Translations under genes and position numbers: made by a program
NCBI GenBank assembly: GCA_018669475.1
Contig: JABHCC010000124.1
Location: 101,362 to 165,361 of the forward strand
Reading direction: 5' to 3'
Length of the DNA: 64,000 nucleotides
Source: Bacteroidota bacterium
GTDB taxonomy: Bacteria; Bacteroidota; Bacteroidia; Bacteroidales; UBA12481
Shown here: positions 52,913 through 61,034 of the stretch, one piece after another
How the letters are laid out: each line of letters begins with the position of its first letter
How positions within the stretch are numbered: position 1 is the first letter of the stretch
Notes under the pieces: generated by a model
The model's input: the letters and a program-made list of their open reading frames with translations, nothing else
What the model was told of the DNA's origin: nothing
Database searches by the model: none

Positions 52913-54208
52913 ATGGAATTATTAGGTGTTATCGTATTGATTGTCAGCTTTATTGCACTATTAATTATTGGAGTGCCCATTGCTTTTAGTATTGGTATTT
53001 CAGCTGTGCTGACCATGTTTGTGGGAATAGCTCCAATGGCAACATTTACAACTATTGCCCAGCGAATGGCTACCTCCCTTGACAGTTTCCCCTTGTTGGC
53101 TATCCCATTCTTTGTTTTTGCTGGTCAACTAATGAACAGTGGAGGGATCGCTAAAAGGCTGATCAACCTGGCAAAGGTTCTCGTAGGTTGGATTCCGGGT
53201 GGATTAGCATTTGTAAATATTATTGCAAATATGTTATTCGGCGCAATATCCGGTTCAGCAGCTGCATCTGCCTCAGCCATTGGTGGATTTATGAGTCCGG
53301 TAATGGAGAAAGAAAATTATCCCAAGCCCTTCAGTGCAGCAGTTAATATAACATCAGCAACTACAGGTTTAATAATACCTCCAAGTAATATCCTGATTGT
53401 TTACTCACTGGCCAGTGGAGGAGTTTCTATTGCGGCCTTGTTTATTGCAGGATATCTGCCGGGTATCCTTATTGGCTTGTCATTAATGCTTGTAGCAGGA
53501 TATTACGCCAGGAGGATGGATCTGACGGTAGGAGAAAAAGTAAGCTTCTCAAGTGCCCTTAGAAAGTTTTTTGATGCAATCCCAAGTCTTTTTTTGCTGG
53601 TTATTGTTATTGGAGGAATTGTGGCTGGATATTTTACAGCAACAGAAGCTTCAGGTATTGCAGTGGTGTATACCCTTGCACTGGCAATGATATACCGAGA
53701 AATCAAGATTAAAGATCTGCCTAAGATAATTCTCAATACAGTCGAGATTGTTTCTATTGTTTTACTCCTGGTGTCTGCCTCGATGGCTCTGTCATGGGTA
53801 ATGTCATATCAGAATATCCCACAGAGCATGAGTGAATTTATGCTGGGGATTAGCGATAATAAATTCGTAATCCTTCTGATTATCAATATGGTACTTCTTT
53901 TTGTCGGAGTCTTTATGGATATGACACCAGCCGTTCTGATTTTCACTCCTATTTTTCTGCCTGCAGTGGTGCAATTAGGAATTCACCCAATCCATTTTGG
54001 AATAATAATGGTTTTGAACCTTAGTGTTGGACTTTGTACACCTCCGGTCGGCTCATTACTTTTCATCGGGTGTAGCGTCGGAAAGGTAAGTATAGGCCAG
54101 GTTATAAAACCCATGTTACCTTTTTGGCTGGTTATGATCATTACTTTATTGCTCATAACCTATTTCCCACAGATTAGTCTGTGGTTACCAGGTGTTTTCG
54201 GCTTATAA
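52913..54208 (+). CDS. TRAP transporter large permease (DctM)
   Basis: A 431-residue inner-membrane protein with about 12 helices, the large subunit of a tripartite ATP-independent periplasmic transporter: IGVPIAFSIGISAVLTMF, FPLLAIPFFVFAGQLMNSGGIAKRL (about 58-82), NMLFGAISGSAAASASAIGGFM and TPPVGSLLFIGCSVG. TRAP systems import organic acids such as sialate, uronates or C4-dicarboxylates using the sodium gradient. The usual solute-binding protein (DctP) and small permease (DctQ) genes are not next to it. The start codon directly follows the stop codon of the preceding lipoprotein gene. Confidence 0.93.
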   Translation: MELLGVIVLIVSFIALLIIGVPIAFSIGISAVLTMFVGIAPMATFTTIAQRMATSLDSFPLLAIPFFVFAGQLMNSGGIAKRLINLAKVLVGWIPGGLAFVNIIANMLFGAISGSAAASASAIGGFMSPVMEKENYPKPFSAAVNITSATTGLIIPPSNILIVYSLASGGVSIAALFIAGYLPGILIGLSLMLVAGYYARRMDLTVGEKVSFSSALRKFFDAIPSLFLLVIVIGGIVAGYFTATEASGIAVVYTLALAMIYREIKIKDLPKIILNTVEIVSIVLLLVSASMALSWVMSYQNIPQSMSEFMLGISDNKFVILLIINMVLLFVGVFMDMTPAVLIFTPIFLPAVVQLGIHPIHFGIIMVLNLSVGLCTPPVGSLLFIGCSVGKVSIGQVIKPMLPFWLVMIITLLLITYFPQISLWLPGVFGL

Positions 54209-54221
54209 AAGCAGAGATATA

Positions 54222-54689
54222 TTAATCATGGTGATGATCGAGGTAAAAAGTAATCTCGAGTAAACCGTAATTGCCAAATTGCGAATCTGTCTGACCAATG
54301 TCAAGGAAGCTTAATCCTGTTTCAAGTGAGACACTCAAACGCTTATTTTCAAGTGGGAAAAGTTCCAATCCAACAGGTATGATAAAGCCATAGGCAAGAT
54401 GTAATTCTGAAACTGAAAATATCACTTCACCTGCAGCTCCTAATCCGGCATAAAGTTTTGTTTTATCACTATAATGATGCCGCTTGATCCAGGCTGCTTC
54501 AGGACGAAAAAAGGTTTCAAAAGGATCAGCTGTAAATCCAAAACCGGTTCTGATTATAAGCCCATGCTTGCTATCCGGGTTCGTCCGGACATTTAGTCCA
54601 TGAGATCCCAATCCAATACCAATTTGCGCTATCCCCGATCCTGTGAACATAAAAAACAGAAGCGAAGCGATGAGTAATGCTTTGTTCAT
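54222..54689 (-). CDS. Small outer-membrane beta-barrel-like protein
   Basis: A 155-residue protein with signal peptide 1-21 (ending SGIAQIG) and alternating beta strands rich in Gly and aromatics (LGSHGLNVRT, LYAGLGAAGEVIF, LLEITFYL), ending DHHHD. It looks like a small outer-membrane barrel of the porin-like type. No known family is recognised. It follows a lipoprotein gene (37-base gap) and is convergent with dctM (13 bases apart). Confidence 0.65.
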   Translation of the reverse strand: MNKALLIASLLFFMFTGSGIAQIGIGLGSHGLNVRTNPDSKHGLIIRTGFGFTADPFETFFRPEAAWIKRHHYSDKTKLYAGLGAAGEVIFSVSELHLAYGFIIPVGLELFPLENKRLSVSLETGLSFLDIGQTDSQFGNYGLLEITFYLDHHHD

Positions 54690-54726
54690 GGGGGCAAAAG
54701 TATAAAATATCAGATTACAAAAAATA

Positions 54727-55215
54727 CTATTTGAGTTTTGTGCAGTCTTTGAATTTGCTTCTGATGATTTGCTTCAACTCTTTGGTATTCTCAAAATCCG
54801 AAAGCATACCACATTCCCAGATCTCAATCATCGGATCATCATCCAGAATGAGCTCCATAAGTTGATTAGGATCCGGTACTTGTTTTAAGGCGGCATACTC
54901 AGAGTATGTATACTTCAAAAAGGCTGTGTTAGGGCCTATACCCTTGTTATCCAGTAGGTAAGATCTGATTAATCTATCTGGTAACATCAGTTTATCACCC
55001 CGTTTCAGATCCCCGGGATCCGGGAATGACACTACCTGGGTTTTATCGGCCGAAAGAGCGATTGGTACCTTATCGAAATAATCAGCTTTGGTTTTATAAA
55101 TTAATGCTTTCGGACCAGGAACCTGTTCTTGATTCATACTAGTTATTTGACTGCCACATGAAAAGCTCACACTTATCAGCAGTATAAAAATCACACTATT
55201 TTTTATTTTCTTCAT
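54727..55215 (-). CDS. Hypothetical lipoprotein
   Basis: A 162-residue lipoprotein with lipobox Cys20 in SVSFSCGSQ. The mature part (FDKVPIALSADKTQVVSFPDPGDLKR region) resembles small Bacteroidota lipoproteins found beside peptidase genes; I do not recognise a domain. Two further cysteines (WECGML, KDCTKL) could form a disulfide. It starts 13 bases after the C10 peptidase gene ends, so the two are co-transcribed, and it might be an inhibitor or accessory factor for that protease (inference from position). Confidence 0.7.
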   Translation of the reverse strand: MKKIKNSVIFILLISVSFSCGSQITSMNQEQVPGPKALIYKTKADYFDKVPIALSADKTQVVSFPDPGDLKRGDKLMLPDRLIRSYLLDNKGIGPNTAFLKYTYSEYAALKQVPDPNQLMELILDDDPMIEIWECGMLSDFENTKELKQIIRSKFKDCTKLK

Positions 55216-55227
55216 TTTGCCGGTTTT

Positions 55228-57831
55228 TTAGGGTGTTTTTACAAACCGTGTTTGATGAACCTCTTTACCATATGCCCTTATTGCATATTGTCCTTTAGCT
55301 AAAGTCTGAATATCAAACCTGTATTTTCCGCTATTACCTGCCGGATCTTGCCAGTGCATTACTCTCCGACCTTGCAGATCCAGAATCTCAATCAAGGAAA
55401 CTGCTTCCTCCCAGTCGCTCAGGTCGAGCCAAATCTCATCCTTTGCCGGATTCGGATAAACTTTTACCGACTGAGTTATCTCAATATCTTCAATTCCTGT
55501 ACCAAAAACTCTGCTTATATGTAAATCTAATAAGTAGCTTCCTTTCTGACCCGCAAAGTAGGGGGCAACATTGAAGTAGGCAAGCCCTGTTGAATACATC
55601 GTAATGGTGAAAGTGGGCAGAATATCATCGTATACATCAGATGTGTAATCGTCAAGAAGTAAGCTGACTAAAACATCGTTGGTATAAGTATTACCGTTTG
55701 CACTACTATAGGAATCGTGTAGTCTGCCAGATACAGTGTAGGTATATCCACCCTGAAGATTTATGCCATAATAGTCGTTATTGTCGCCCGAGTGAATACT
55801 TGATCCGGGAGTAGTGATATGAACATAGTTATTTGTGTATGATGGCTGAAAAACAAAAGCTGTGGCCCTCGAATTATTGTTTTCATATGGATCCGTTGGT
55901 ATAGGAGGAACTTTGACAATAATCTTCTCTGGATTTGTAAAATTCGACGATCCCGATAATTCCCAGTCTCCTCCATCATGCTTGTGTAGCAAGGCCATCA
56001 AATAAGTACCCGGTTCCAAGTCAATGCCTGACGAACTGAAAGACAAGCCATCAGTGTAATGACAGTTTGGGCAAAGATCCATGTTCGATTTCATCTCTAT
56101 GGTTTCAGCCAGTGAGCCATCAAGATTGTAAAGTGATACATCCAATATCCCTGAGAAATCATTAGTCCCAAAATTTGCTACATCGAGATATACAGAGAAA
56201 GCTTCTCCCTGTACGATGAATTCACCTGAACTGACTGTCATATCAGCCCATAGCTCAATGTCATTGTCATGCTGTACTTCAAACTCAATAAAATTTTCAT
56301 AATCCTCATTATTCTTCAGAAGCATCCAGTTACCATCGTTTGCTTTGTACAAAGCCGCGAGGTAGTACTTGCCGGGTAATAGTTCAAAAGAACCTTCATA
56401 TTCAAAATCAAGCCCATCAGTGAAATGAGTATTGGGCCCCATTTCAGCATTAGATATCACCTCAATGAATTCAACGAAATTTATCTCACTATCAAAAATA
56501 GCAGCAGCAATTTCACCATTGAAAGTACCGGTACCATAATTCGCAACATCAAAATGAGCTGTGAATTCATTACCATATCCAATGGATGTTGGGTTTACAG
56601 TCAGAAAATCATATAAGGCCAGATCAAAGCTGCTGTTTTGCTGAACGGGTTGTATGCCAATAATAATCTGTTGATTGTTATTGTAACTTCCGGATCCTCC
56701 ACCGGTTCCAACACCGGTCGGATTAAGCCCCAGGGTCAGAAAATAGCCATCATATGCTCCCCCCCATCCCCAGTTGAAATGGAAATAATCCCCATTGTAG
56801 CCATCGCAAACAAAGGCATGTCCTCCACCCGGACCAAAACCGGCATATAGTACAGGTCGACCAGCATTAATTTCTGTTTTCAACAGGTTGGTCCATTGAC
56901 TATCATAATAATTTTTCCGCTGGATACCCTGCATCGACGACTGGTAATTGAAATAGGTTTTAAGTGCATATTCTGAACAATGCTCCACAGTAGAATAATC
57001 CTCAATAACCCATGCCCCGCTTGATTTGGCACTGTAGTTCATTTCAACGCTCACACCACAGTGATACATCAGGGTAGCAACGGCATCATTCTGACTGTTC
57101 ACTTCATTAGGCATAGCAGCCCAATTATAGGCCGATCCTCCGAAATTACCTGACAGGGTACCAAAAGTACCGTGATTATAAGAGTGAAATCCTGAACCCT
57201 GAGCCGGATGATTCCAGAATTTCATTATCTGGGCCATCGCGGTTGCCACACAGCCAGTAACCGACCGGCCGCCATTGGCATAATCGTAAGGACAAAGAGC
57301 ATTCACATGGGGTGCTTGTGACCAGGTGGTTGTTACCAATGGAGCAACATTGGTCATACCTTTCATACGCGATGGTAGCCTATCTTCAGTGAGCTGCTGC
57401 CACATTGCGCTAATTTCTGGTGTTGGTGGTATCTCCTCCCGGATGATATCTCTGATTTGTTTCTTATACTCTTCAAGCCATTTTCTTATACCCGGATGCA
57501 TATTGTCGGGATCAAAAGTTCCCTCATGGCTGTACCCAAGAACAGGGTATACCTGATCATCGGCTGCGACTAAAACATAGCCACTTTCTGAGCCAATAGC
57601 GAAAGCATAGATTAATGGAACTACCTCAGTCTGAGTGCCCGGAACAGTACTTCCCATAGTCGTCTTCCATACCAGCGATAGCTGATCGATAACTGGCAAT
57701 GGTATAGAATCAGGACTATTTCCACGGATAAAATTTGTAGCCACAGCACGAGCCTGGTCGGGATTAACTTTTTTTGCCAATCCTGAAAGAGGAAGGCAAA
57801 TAATAAGAGATAAAATAAGAATATTTTTCAT
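55228..57831 (-). CDS. C10 (streptopain-like) cysteine protease with T9SS domain
   Basis: An 867-residue secreted protease. Signal peptide 1-19, a Spi-type propeptide (VNPDQARAVATNFIRG to about 155), then the C10 catalytic domain: Cys194 in SVTGCVATAMAQ, His338 in GGGHAFVCDGY, and Asn/Trp in HFNWGWGG (351-358). Spacing matches SpeB (C192, H340). Then come two tandem Ig-like domains (each with THFTDGL or HYTDGL and an LPG-x-Y motif), a PPC-like domain (ENNNSRATAF) and a T9SS type A sorting domain (VKVYPNPAKDEIWLDL to the end). Expected to act outside the cell on host or dietary proteins. First of three genes with two small envelope proteins behind it. Confidence 0.93.
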   Translation of the reverse strand: MKNILILSLIICLPLSGLAKKVNPDQARAVATNFIRGNSPDSIPLPVIDQLSLVWKTTMGSTVPGTQTEVVPLIYAFAIGSESGYVLVAADDQVYPVLGYSHEGTFDPDNMHPGIRKWLEEYKKQIRDIIREEIPPTPEISAMWQQLTEDRLPSRMKGMTNVAPLVTTTWSQAPHVNALCPYDYANGGRSVTGCVATAMAQIMKFWNHPAQGSGFHSYNHGTFGTLSGNFGGSAYNWAAMPNEVNSQNDAVATLMYHCGVSVEMNYSAKSSGAWVIEDYSTVEHCSEYALKTYFNYQSSMQGIQRKNYYDSQWTNLLKTEINAGRPVLYAGFGPGGGHAFVCDGYNGDYFHFNWGWGGAYDGYFLTLGLNPTGVGTGGGSGSYNNNQQIIIGIQPVQQNSSFDLALYDFLTVNPTSIGYGNEFTAHFDVANYGTGTFNGEIAAAIFDSEINFVEFIEVISNAEMGPNTHFTDGLDFEYEGSFELLPGKYYLAALYKANDGNWMLLKNNEDYENFIEFEVQHDNDIELWADMTVSSGEFIVQGEAFSVYLDVANFGTNDFSGILDVSLYNLDGSLAETIEMKSNMDLCPNCHYTDGLSFSSSGIDLEPGTYLMALLHKHDGGDWELSGSSNFTNPEKIIVKVPPIPTDPYENNNSRATAFVFQPSYTNNYVHITTPGSSIHSGDNNDYYGINLQGGYTYTVSGRLHDSYSSANGNTYTNDVLVSLLLDDYTSDVYDDILPTFTITMYSTGLAYFNVAPYFAGQKGSYLLDLHISRVFGTGIEDIEITQSVKVYPNPAKDEIWLDLSDWEEAVSLIEILDLQGRRVMHWQDPAGNSGKYRFDIQTLAKGQYAIRAYGKEVHQTRFVKTP

Positions 57832-57937
57832 CCTGTATATTTATTTCATTTACCAGATGAAGTCCACATAACAAAAAATAATCAAGCTGGTGTGTGTCAA
57901 AATGCTTGTGTTTTTGTCATGCTGGCTTCGTCATCTA

Positions 57938-60196
57938 TTATTCTGAAAGATTATTCCAATCCGGAGGATCAGTGCCCAGCAAATGCCTGACAAAGAAATC
58001 CCGTCGTTTACGTTCACCAAGTTTTCCGCCCCCTGAATGTCCCATGCCCGGAACAACCAGCAGGTCAAAATCCTTATTGGCTTTGATAAGAGCATCAACC
58101 ACCTGCATGGTGGAGGAAGGATCAACATTACTATCCATTTCACCTACAATCAGAAAAAGCTTTCCTTTTAAACGGTAGGCATTGTCTACATTAGAGGCTT
58201 TAGCATAATGGGGGCCAATCGGGTAGCCCATCCATTGCTCATTCCACCATATTTTGTCCATTCTGTTGTCATGACAACCACATGAAGAGACAGCAACATC
58301 ATAAAATTCAGGATGAAACAATACCCCTCCGGTAGAGCTTTGTCCGCCGGCTGAGGTGCCATAAATACCTACTTTAGAGATATCCATATAGGGATACTTC
58401 TCAGCTGCGGCTGTAATCCATTTTATCCGGTCAGGAAAACCGGCATCACCCAGATTTTGCCAGCAGACATCATGGAAAGCCTTGGAGCGGTTTGATGTAC
58501 CCATACCATCACATTGCACAAGAATAAAGCCCAGCTCGGCAACAGCCTGCATCCCTTGATATGCCCTGAAAGATTTCGGAACAAATGAGCTGTGCGGACC
58601 AGCATATATGTATTCAATTATCGGATACGATTTCTCCGGATTGAAATTGCTCGGACGAACAATTATACCCCATATGTCAGTTTCTCCATCTCGTCCTTTT
58701 GCCGTAAAGACTTCTGGAGGCTTCCATCCTGTCTCCAGCAATTTACTTATATCCGTTTCCTCAAGTGGAAGAACCATTTCTCCGTCACTTGTTCTTCTGA
58801 GAACAGTTTTAGGAGCCTGATCAACCATCGACCATGTATCAATGAAATAGCTTTTATCTGATGAGAAGCTAACTGAGTGATTCCCTTCTGCAGGAGTAAG
58901 ATGAGTCAGACCACTTCCGTCAATATTTATTCGATAGAGATGTACCAGATATGGGTCTCCTTCCTCTTTGCCGCTGGCCTCAAACAGAATAAAGCCCTTC
59001 TGTTCATCAACAAAATGCACCTTACGAACCAGCCATTTGCCTTTGGTAATCTGATTCTTAATTTTCCCTGATTTCCCGTCATACAAATACAGATGATTCC
59101 ATCCATCCCGCTCTGATGTCCATAGGATCTCTGCTCCATCAGCCATATCATATCTGTATTTTTTCCCACTATAATGAAAAAACGTTTCGCAGGCCTCTTC
59201 AATTAAAACCTTCGGTTCTCCGGCAGAAGCATCGATTTCAAGCACCCGGTATAATTGATGTCCCCTTTGGTTGTATTCAAATGTTATGGCTCGGCTATCA
59301 TCTCTCCATTTGAATCTGTTCAGACTGAATTGATGAGGATAGAGATCATCTGAAATATAAATCTGCTTTTTTTCATCCGGCAGGAAAAGCGTTGGTTTAA
59401 TATGGGCTAATTTGTCTCCTGGTTTGGTGTATTGGCGCTCAGAATGTTTCGGTTGAAGCTGATCATCAGGAGATGATTCAATATACTGAACCAGTCGTTT
59501 GTAGCCTGGCGTATATTTATTAGCTATAAGTTTCTTTGAATCAGGAGACCAGTACATGTATGATGAATAGTACTCTCCTTCAGAGCCATCCCAGCTCATT
59601 CTGAACTCTTCACGACTTTTTTTATCACGAATCCAAACATCATAATCCCTAATAAATGCCTCCTTAGTGCTGTCAGGAGCAACAACTGGCTTATTTTCAA
59701 GCTCATCACGATCTTGGCCCCAGTATCTTCCCGAAGATGAGCGTTCAGGGAGATCCTCAAGTTTTTGTAGTTTATACTTTTTCAGATCAACTTCATATCG
59801 GCTTCGATTAATAAGAAAACTGATCGATCGCCTGTCATCAGAAAACCCCAGCTCATTGATGGGCAGATCAAATGGGTCTACATCTTTGTCAAGTAGCCCA
59901 GATAGACTTTTAGCTAACTTCTGAGCATCAAATGCAGCCTTTTTCTCCGCTTTTTCAGCATCCAAAAGATAATACTCCATGCCCTTGGGCGTGTTTACTG
60001 TGTACCAACACTGGTTTGAAGAGTCAAGCCAATGGCTGCGGACCCGGTCAAAATAACTCTTGTTCGAGTATTCCTTTCGCATGCTATCGGCACGTTTATA
60101 ATCTTCGAGTTTTCCCTGCGCATTTGTTGGCAGAACCCCTGAAAAAGCAATTATGAGGGGTAAGAAAATGGATAATTTGTTTTGCATAACTGTCAT
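57938..60196 (-). CDS. S9 family peptidase (dipeptidyl-peptidase IV-like)
   Basis: A 752-residue exported serine peptidase, signal peptide ending near NAQGK. Start at 60196, or at the third internal option 60187 (MQNKLSIFLP). Residues about 100-470 form the DPPIV N-terminal beta propeller (WSPDSKKL, WTSERDGWNHLYLYDG), followed by the alpha/beta hydrolase domain: YAGPHSSFVP, nucleophile Ser615 in YGTSAGGQ (GTSAGG instead of the usual GWSYGG), Asp692 in DSNVDPSS and His720 in GMGHSGGG. It would cleave dipeptides or short peptides in the periplasm. CHAD and GH95 genes lie upstream with gaps of 18 and 13 bases. Confidence 0.93.
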   Translation of the reverse strand: MTVMQNKLSIFLPLIIAFSGVLPTNAQGKLEDYKRADSMRKEYSNKSYFDRVRSHWLDSSNQCWYTVNTPKGMEYYLLDAEKAEKKAAFDAQKLAKSLSGLLDKDVDPFDLPINELGFSDDRRSISFLINRSRYEVDLKKYKLQKLEDLPERSSSGRYWGQDRDELENKPVVAPDSTKEAFIRDYDVWIRDKKSREEFRMSWDGSEGEYYSSYMYWSPDSKKLIANKYTPGYKRLVQYIESSPDDQLQPKHSERQYTKPGDKLAHIKPTLFLPDEKKQIYISDDLYPHQFSLNRFKWRDDSRAITFEYNQRGHQLYRVLEIDASAGEPKVLIEEACETFFHYSGKKYRYDMADGAEILWTSERDGWNHLYLYDGKSGKIKNQITKGKWLVRKVHFVDEQKGFILFEASGKEEGDPYLVHLYRINIDGSGLTHLTPAEGNHSVSFSSDKSYFIDTWSMVDQAPKTVLRRTSDGEMVLPLEETDISKLLETGWKPPEVFTAKGRDGETDIWGIIVRPSNFNPEKSYPIIEYIYAGPHSSFVPKSFRAYQGMQAVAELGFILVQCDGMGTSNRSKAFHDVCWQNLGDAGFPDRIKWITAAAEKYPYMDISKVGIYGTSAGGQSSTGGVLFHPEFYDVAVSSCGCHDNRMDKIWWNEQWMGYPIGPHYAKASNVDNAYRLKGKLFLIVGEMDSNVDPSSTMQVVDALIKANKDFDLLVVPGMGHSGGGKLGERKRRDFFVRHLLGTDPPDWNNLSE

Positions 60197-60214
60197 AAAG
60201 CTATCAATATATGA

Positions 60215-61021
60215 TTAAACGGGTATTTTTGGTATTGATCTGATCAACTGTTTTTCCATCCGGGAGGTGGATGATCTTAGGTGTGCAATCAGGCGCATCA
60301 TGATTTTATACTCTTCGTCATTCAGCCTTTTCCACTTCAGCCCTCTGATCAGGTATTGTAATAAAATCACCTGGTCATGCCATATTACCATCGTTGATTC
60401 AAGAATTTCCCATTCAGCCCTGAATTCTTTGTAAAAACTGAGCAGCTCAGATTCCTGAATACTATCGAAAACATATACTTTTTGCTTGAATAATTTTCTG
60501 ATTCGAAGGAGATCAGGATTCTCCCCCTTGACGAGCTTCTGGATTTTTTTCTCAAGTTGTAATTGATAATTCATTGCTGCATCATGTCGCGATCGTCCCT
60601 CACAAGTTTGCTCAATAAGCCCCTGCAGATGACTAAAGAATTTGGGAATTCGAAGTTTAAGTTTTTTAATCTCCTCCCGGATGAAAGGGCGGTTTCGATC
60701 AATCTGATAGTTAATCTTTCTTGCCAGAAAGCTTGTGTCATGGCCTGTTGTTTCTCCTAACACAGATAATTGAGCAATATGAATTTGTAATTCTCTGATT
60801 CTTCCGGTTTTTTTGAATGGAACTCTGAATTGTTTATATAGTTCTCGCCTGCTTATTTGATGGTATGAGAGATATTCAAGAAAAGACAATACGGTATGCA
60901 ACTTTTTTGTACAAACTCTGAAATCGTGTATTGGTTCTTCTTCAAGCTCAGCAGCTCCTGTCAATGTGATTTTGAGTTTATCTTCAAGTTTAGTGGCATA
61001 TAGCAGCAATGCATTTTTCAT
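60215..61021 (-). CDS. CHAD domain protein
   Basis: A 268-residue, highly basic, all-helical cytoplasmic protein. The N-terminal motif PIHDFRVCTKKLHTVLSFLEYL matches the CHAD pattern (hxhR-x4-RRL). A second Lys/Arg-rich helix pair follows, with no HD or CYTH domain attached. CHAD domains bind inorganic polyphosphate through these basic faces. Position between GH95 and an S9 peptidase gene gives no clue to a partner. Pairing with the PPi-linked metabolism of the sugar block is speculative. Confidence 0.65.
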   Translation of the reverse strand: MKNALLLYATKLEDKLKITLTGAAELEEEPIHDFRVCTKKLHTVLSFLEYLSYHQISRRELYKQFRVPFKKTGRIRELQIHIAQLSVLGETTGHDTSFLARKINYQIDRNRPFIREEIKKLKLRIPKFFSHLQGLIEQTCEGRSRHDAAMNYQLQLEKKIQKLVKGENPDLLRIRKLFKQKVYVFDSIQESELLSFYKEFRAEWEILESTMVIWHDQVILLQYLIRGLKWKRLNDEEYKIMMRLIAHLRSSTSRMEKQLIRSIPKIPV

Positions 61022-61034
61022 TATAAAACCCTGA

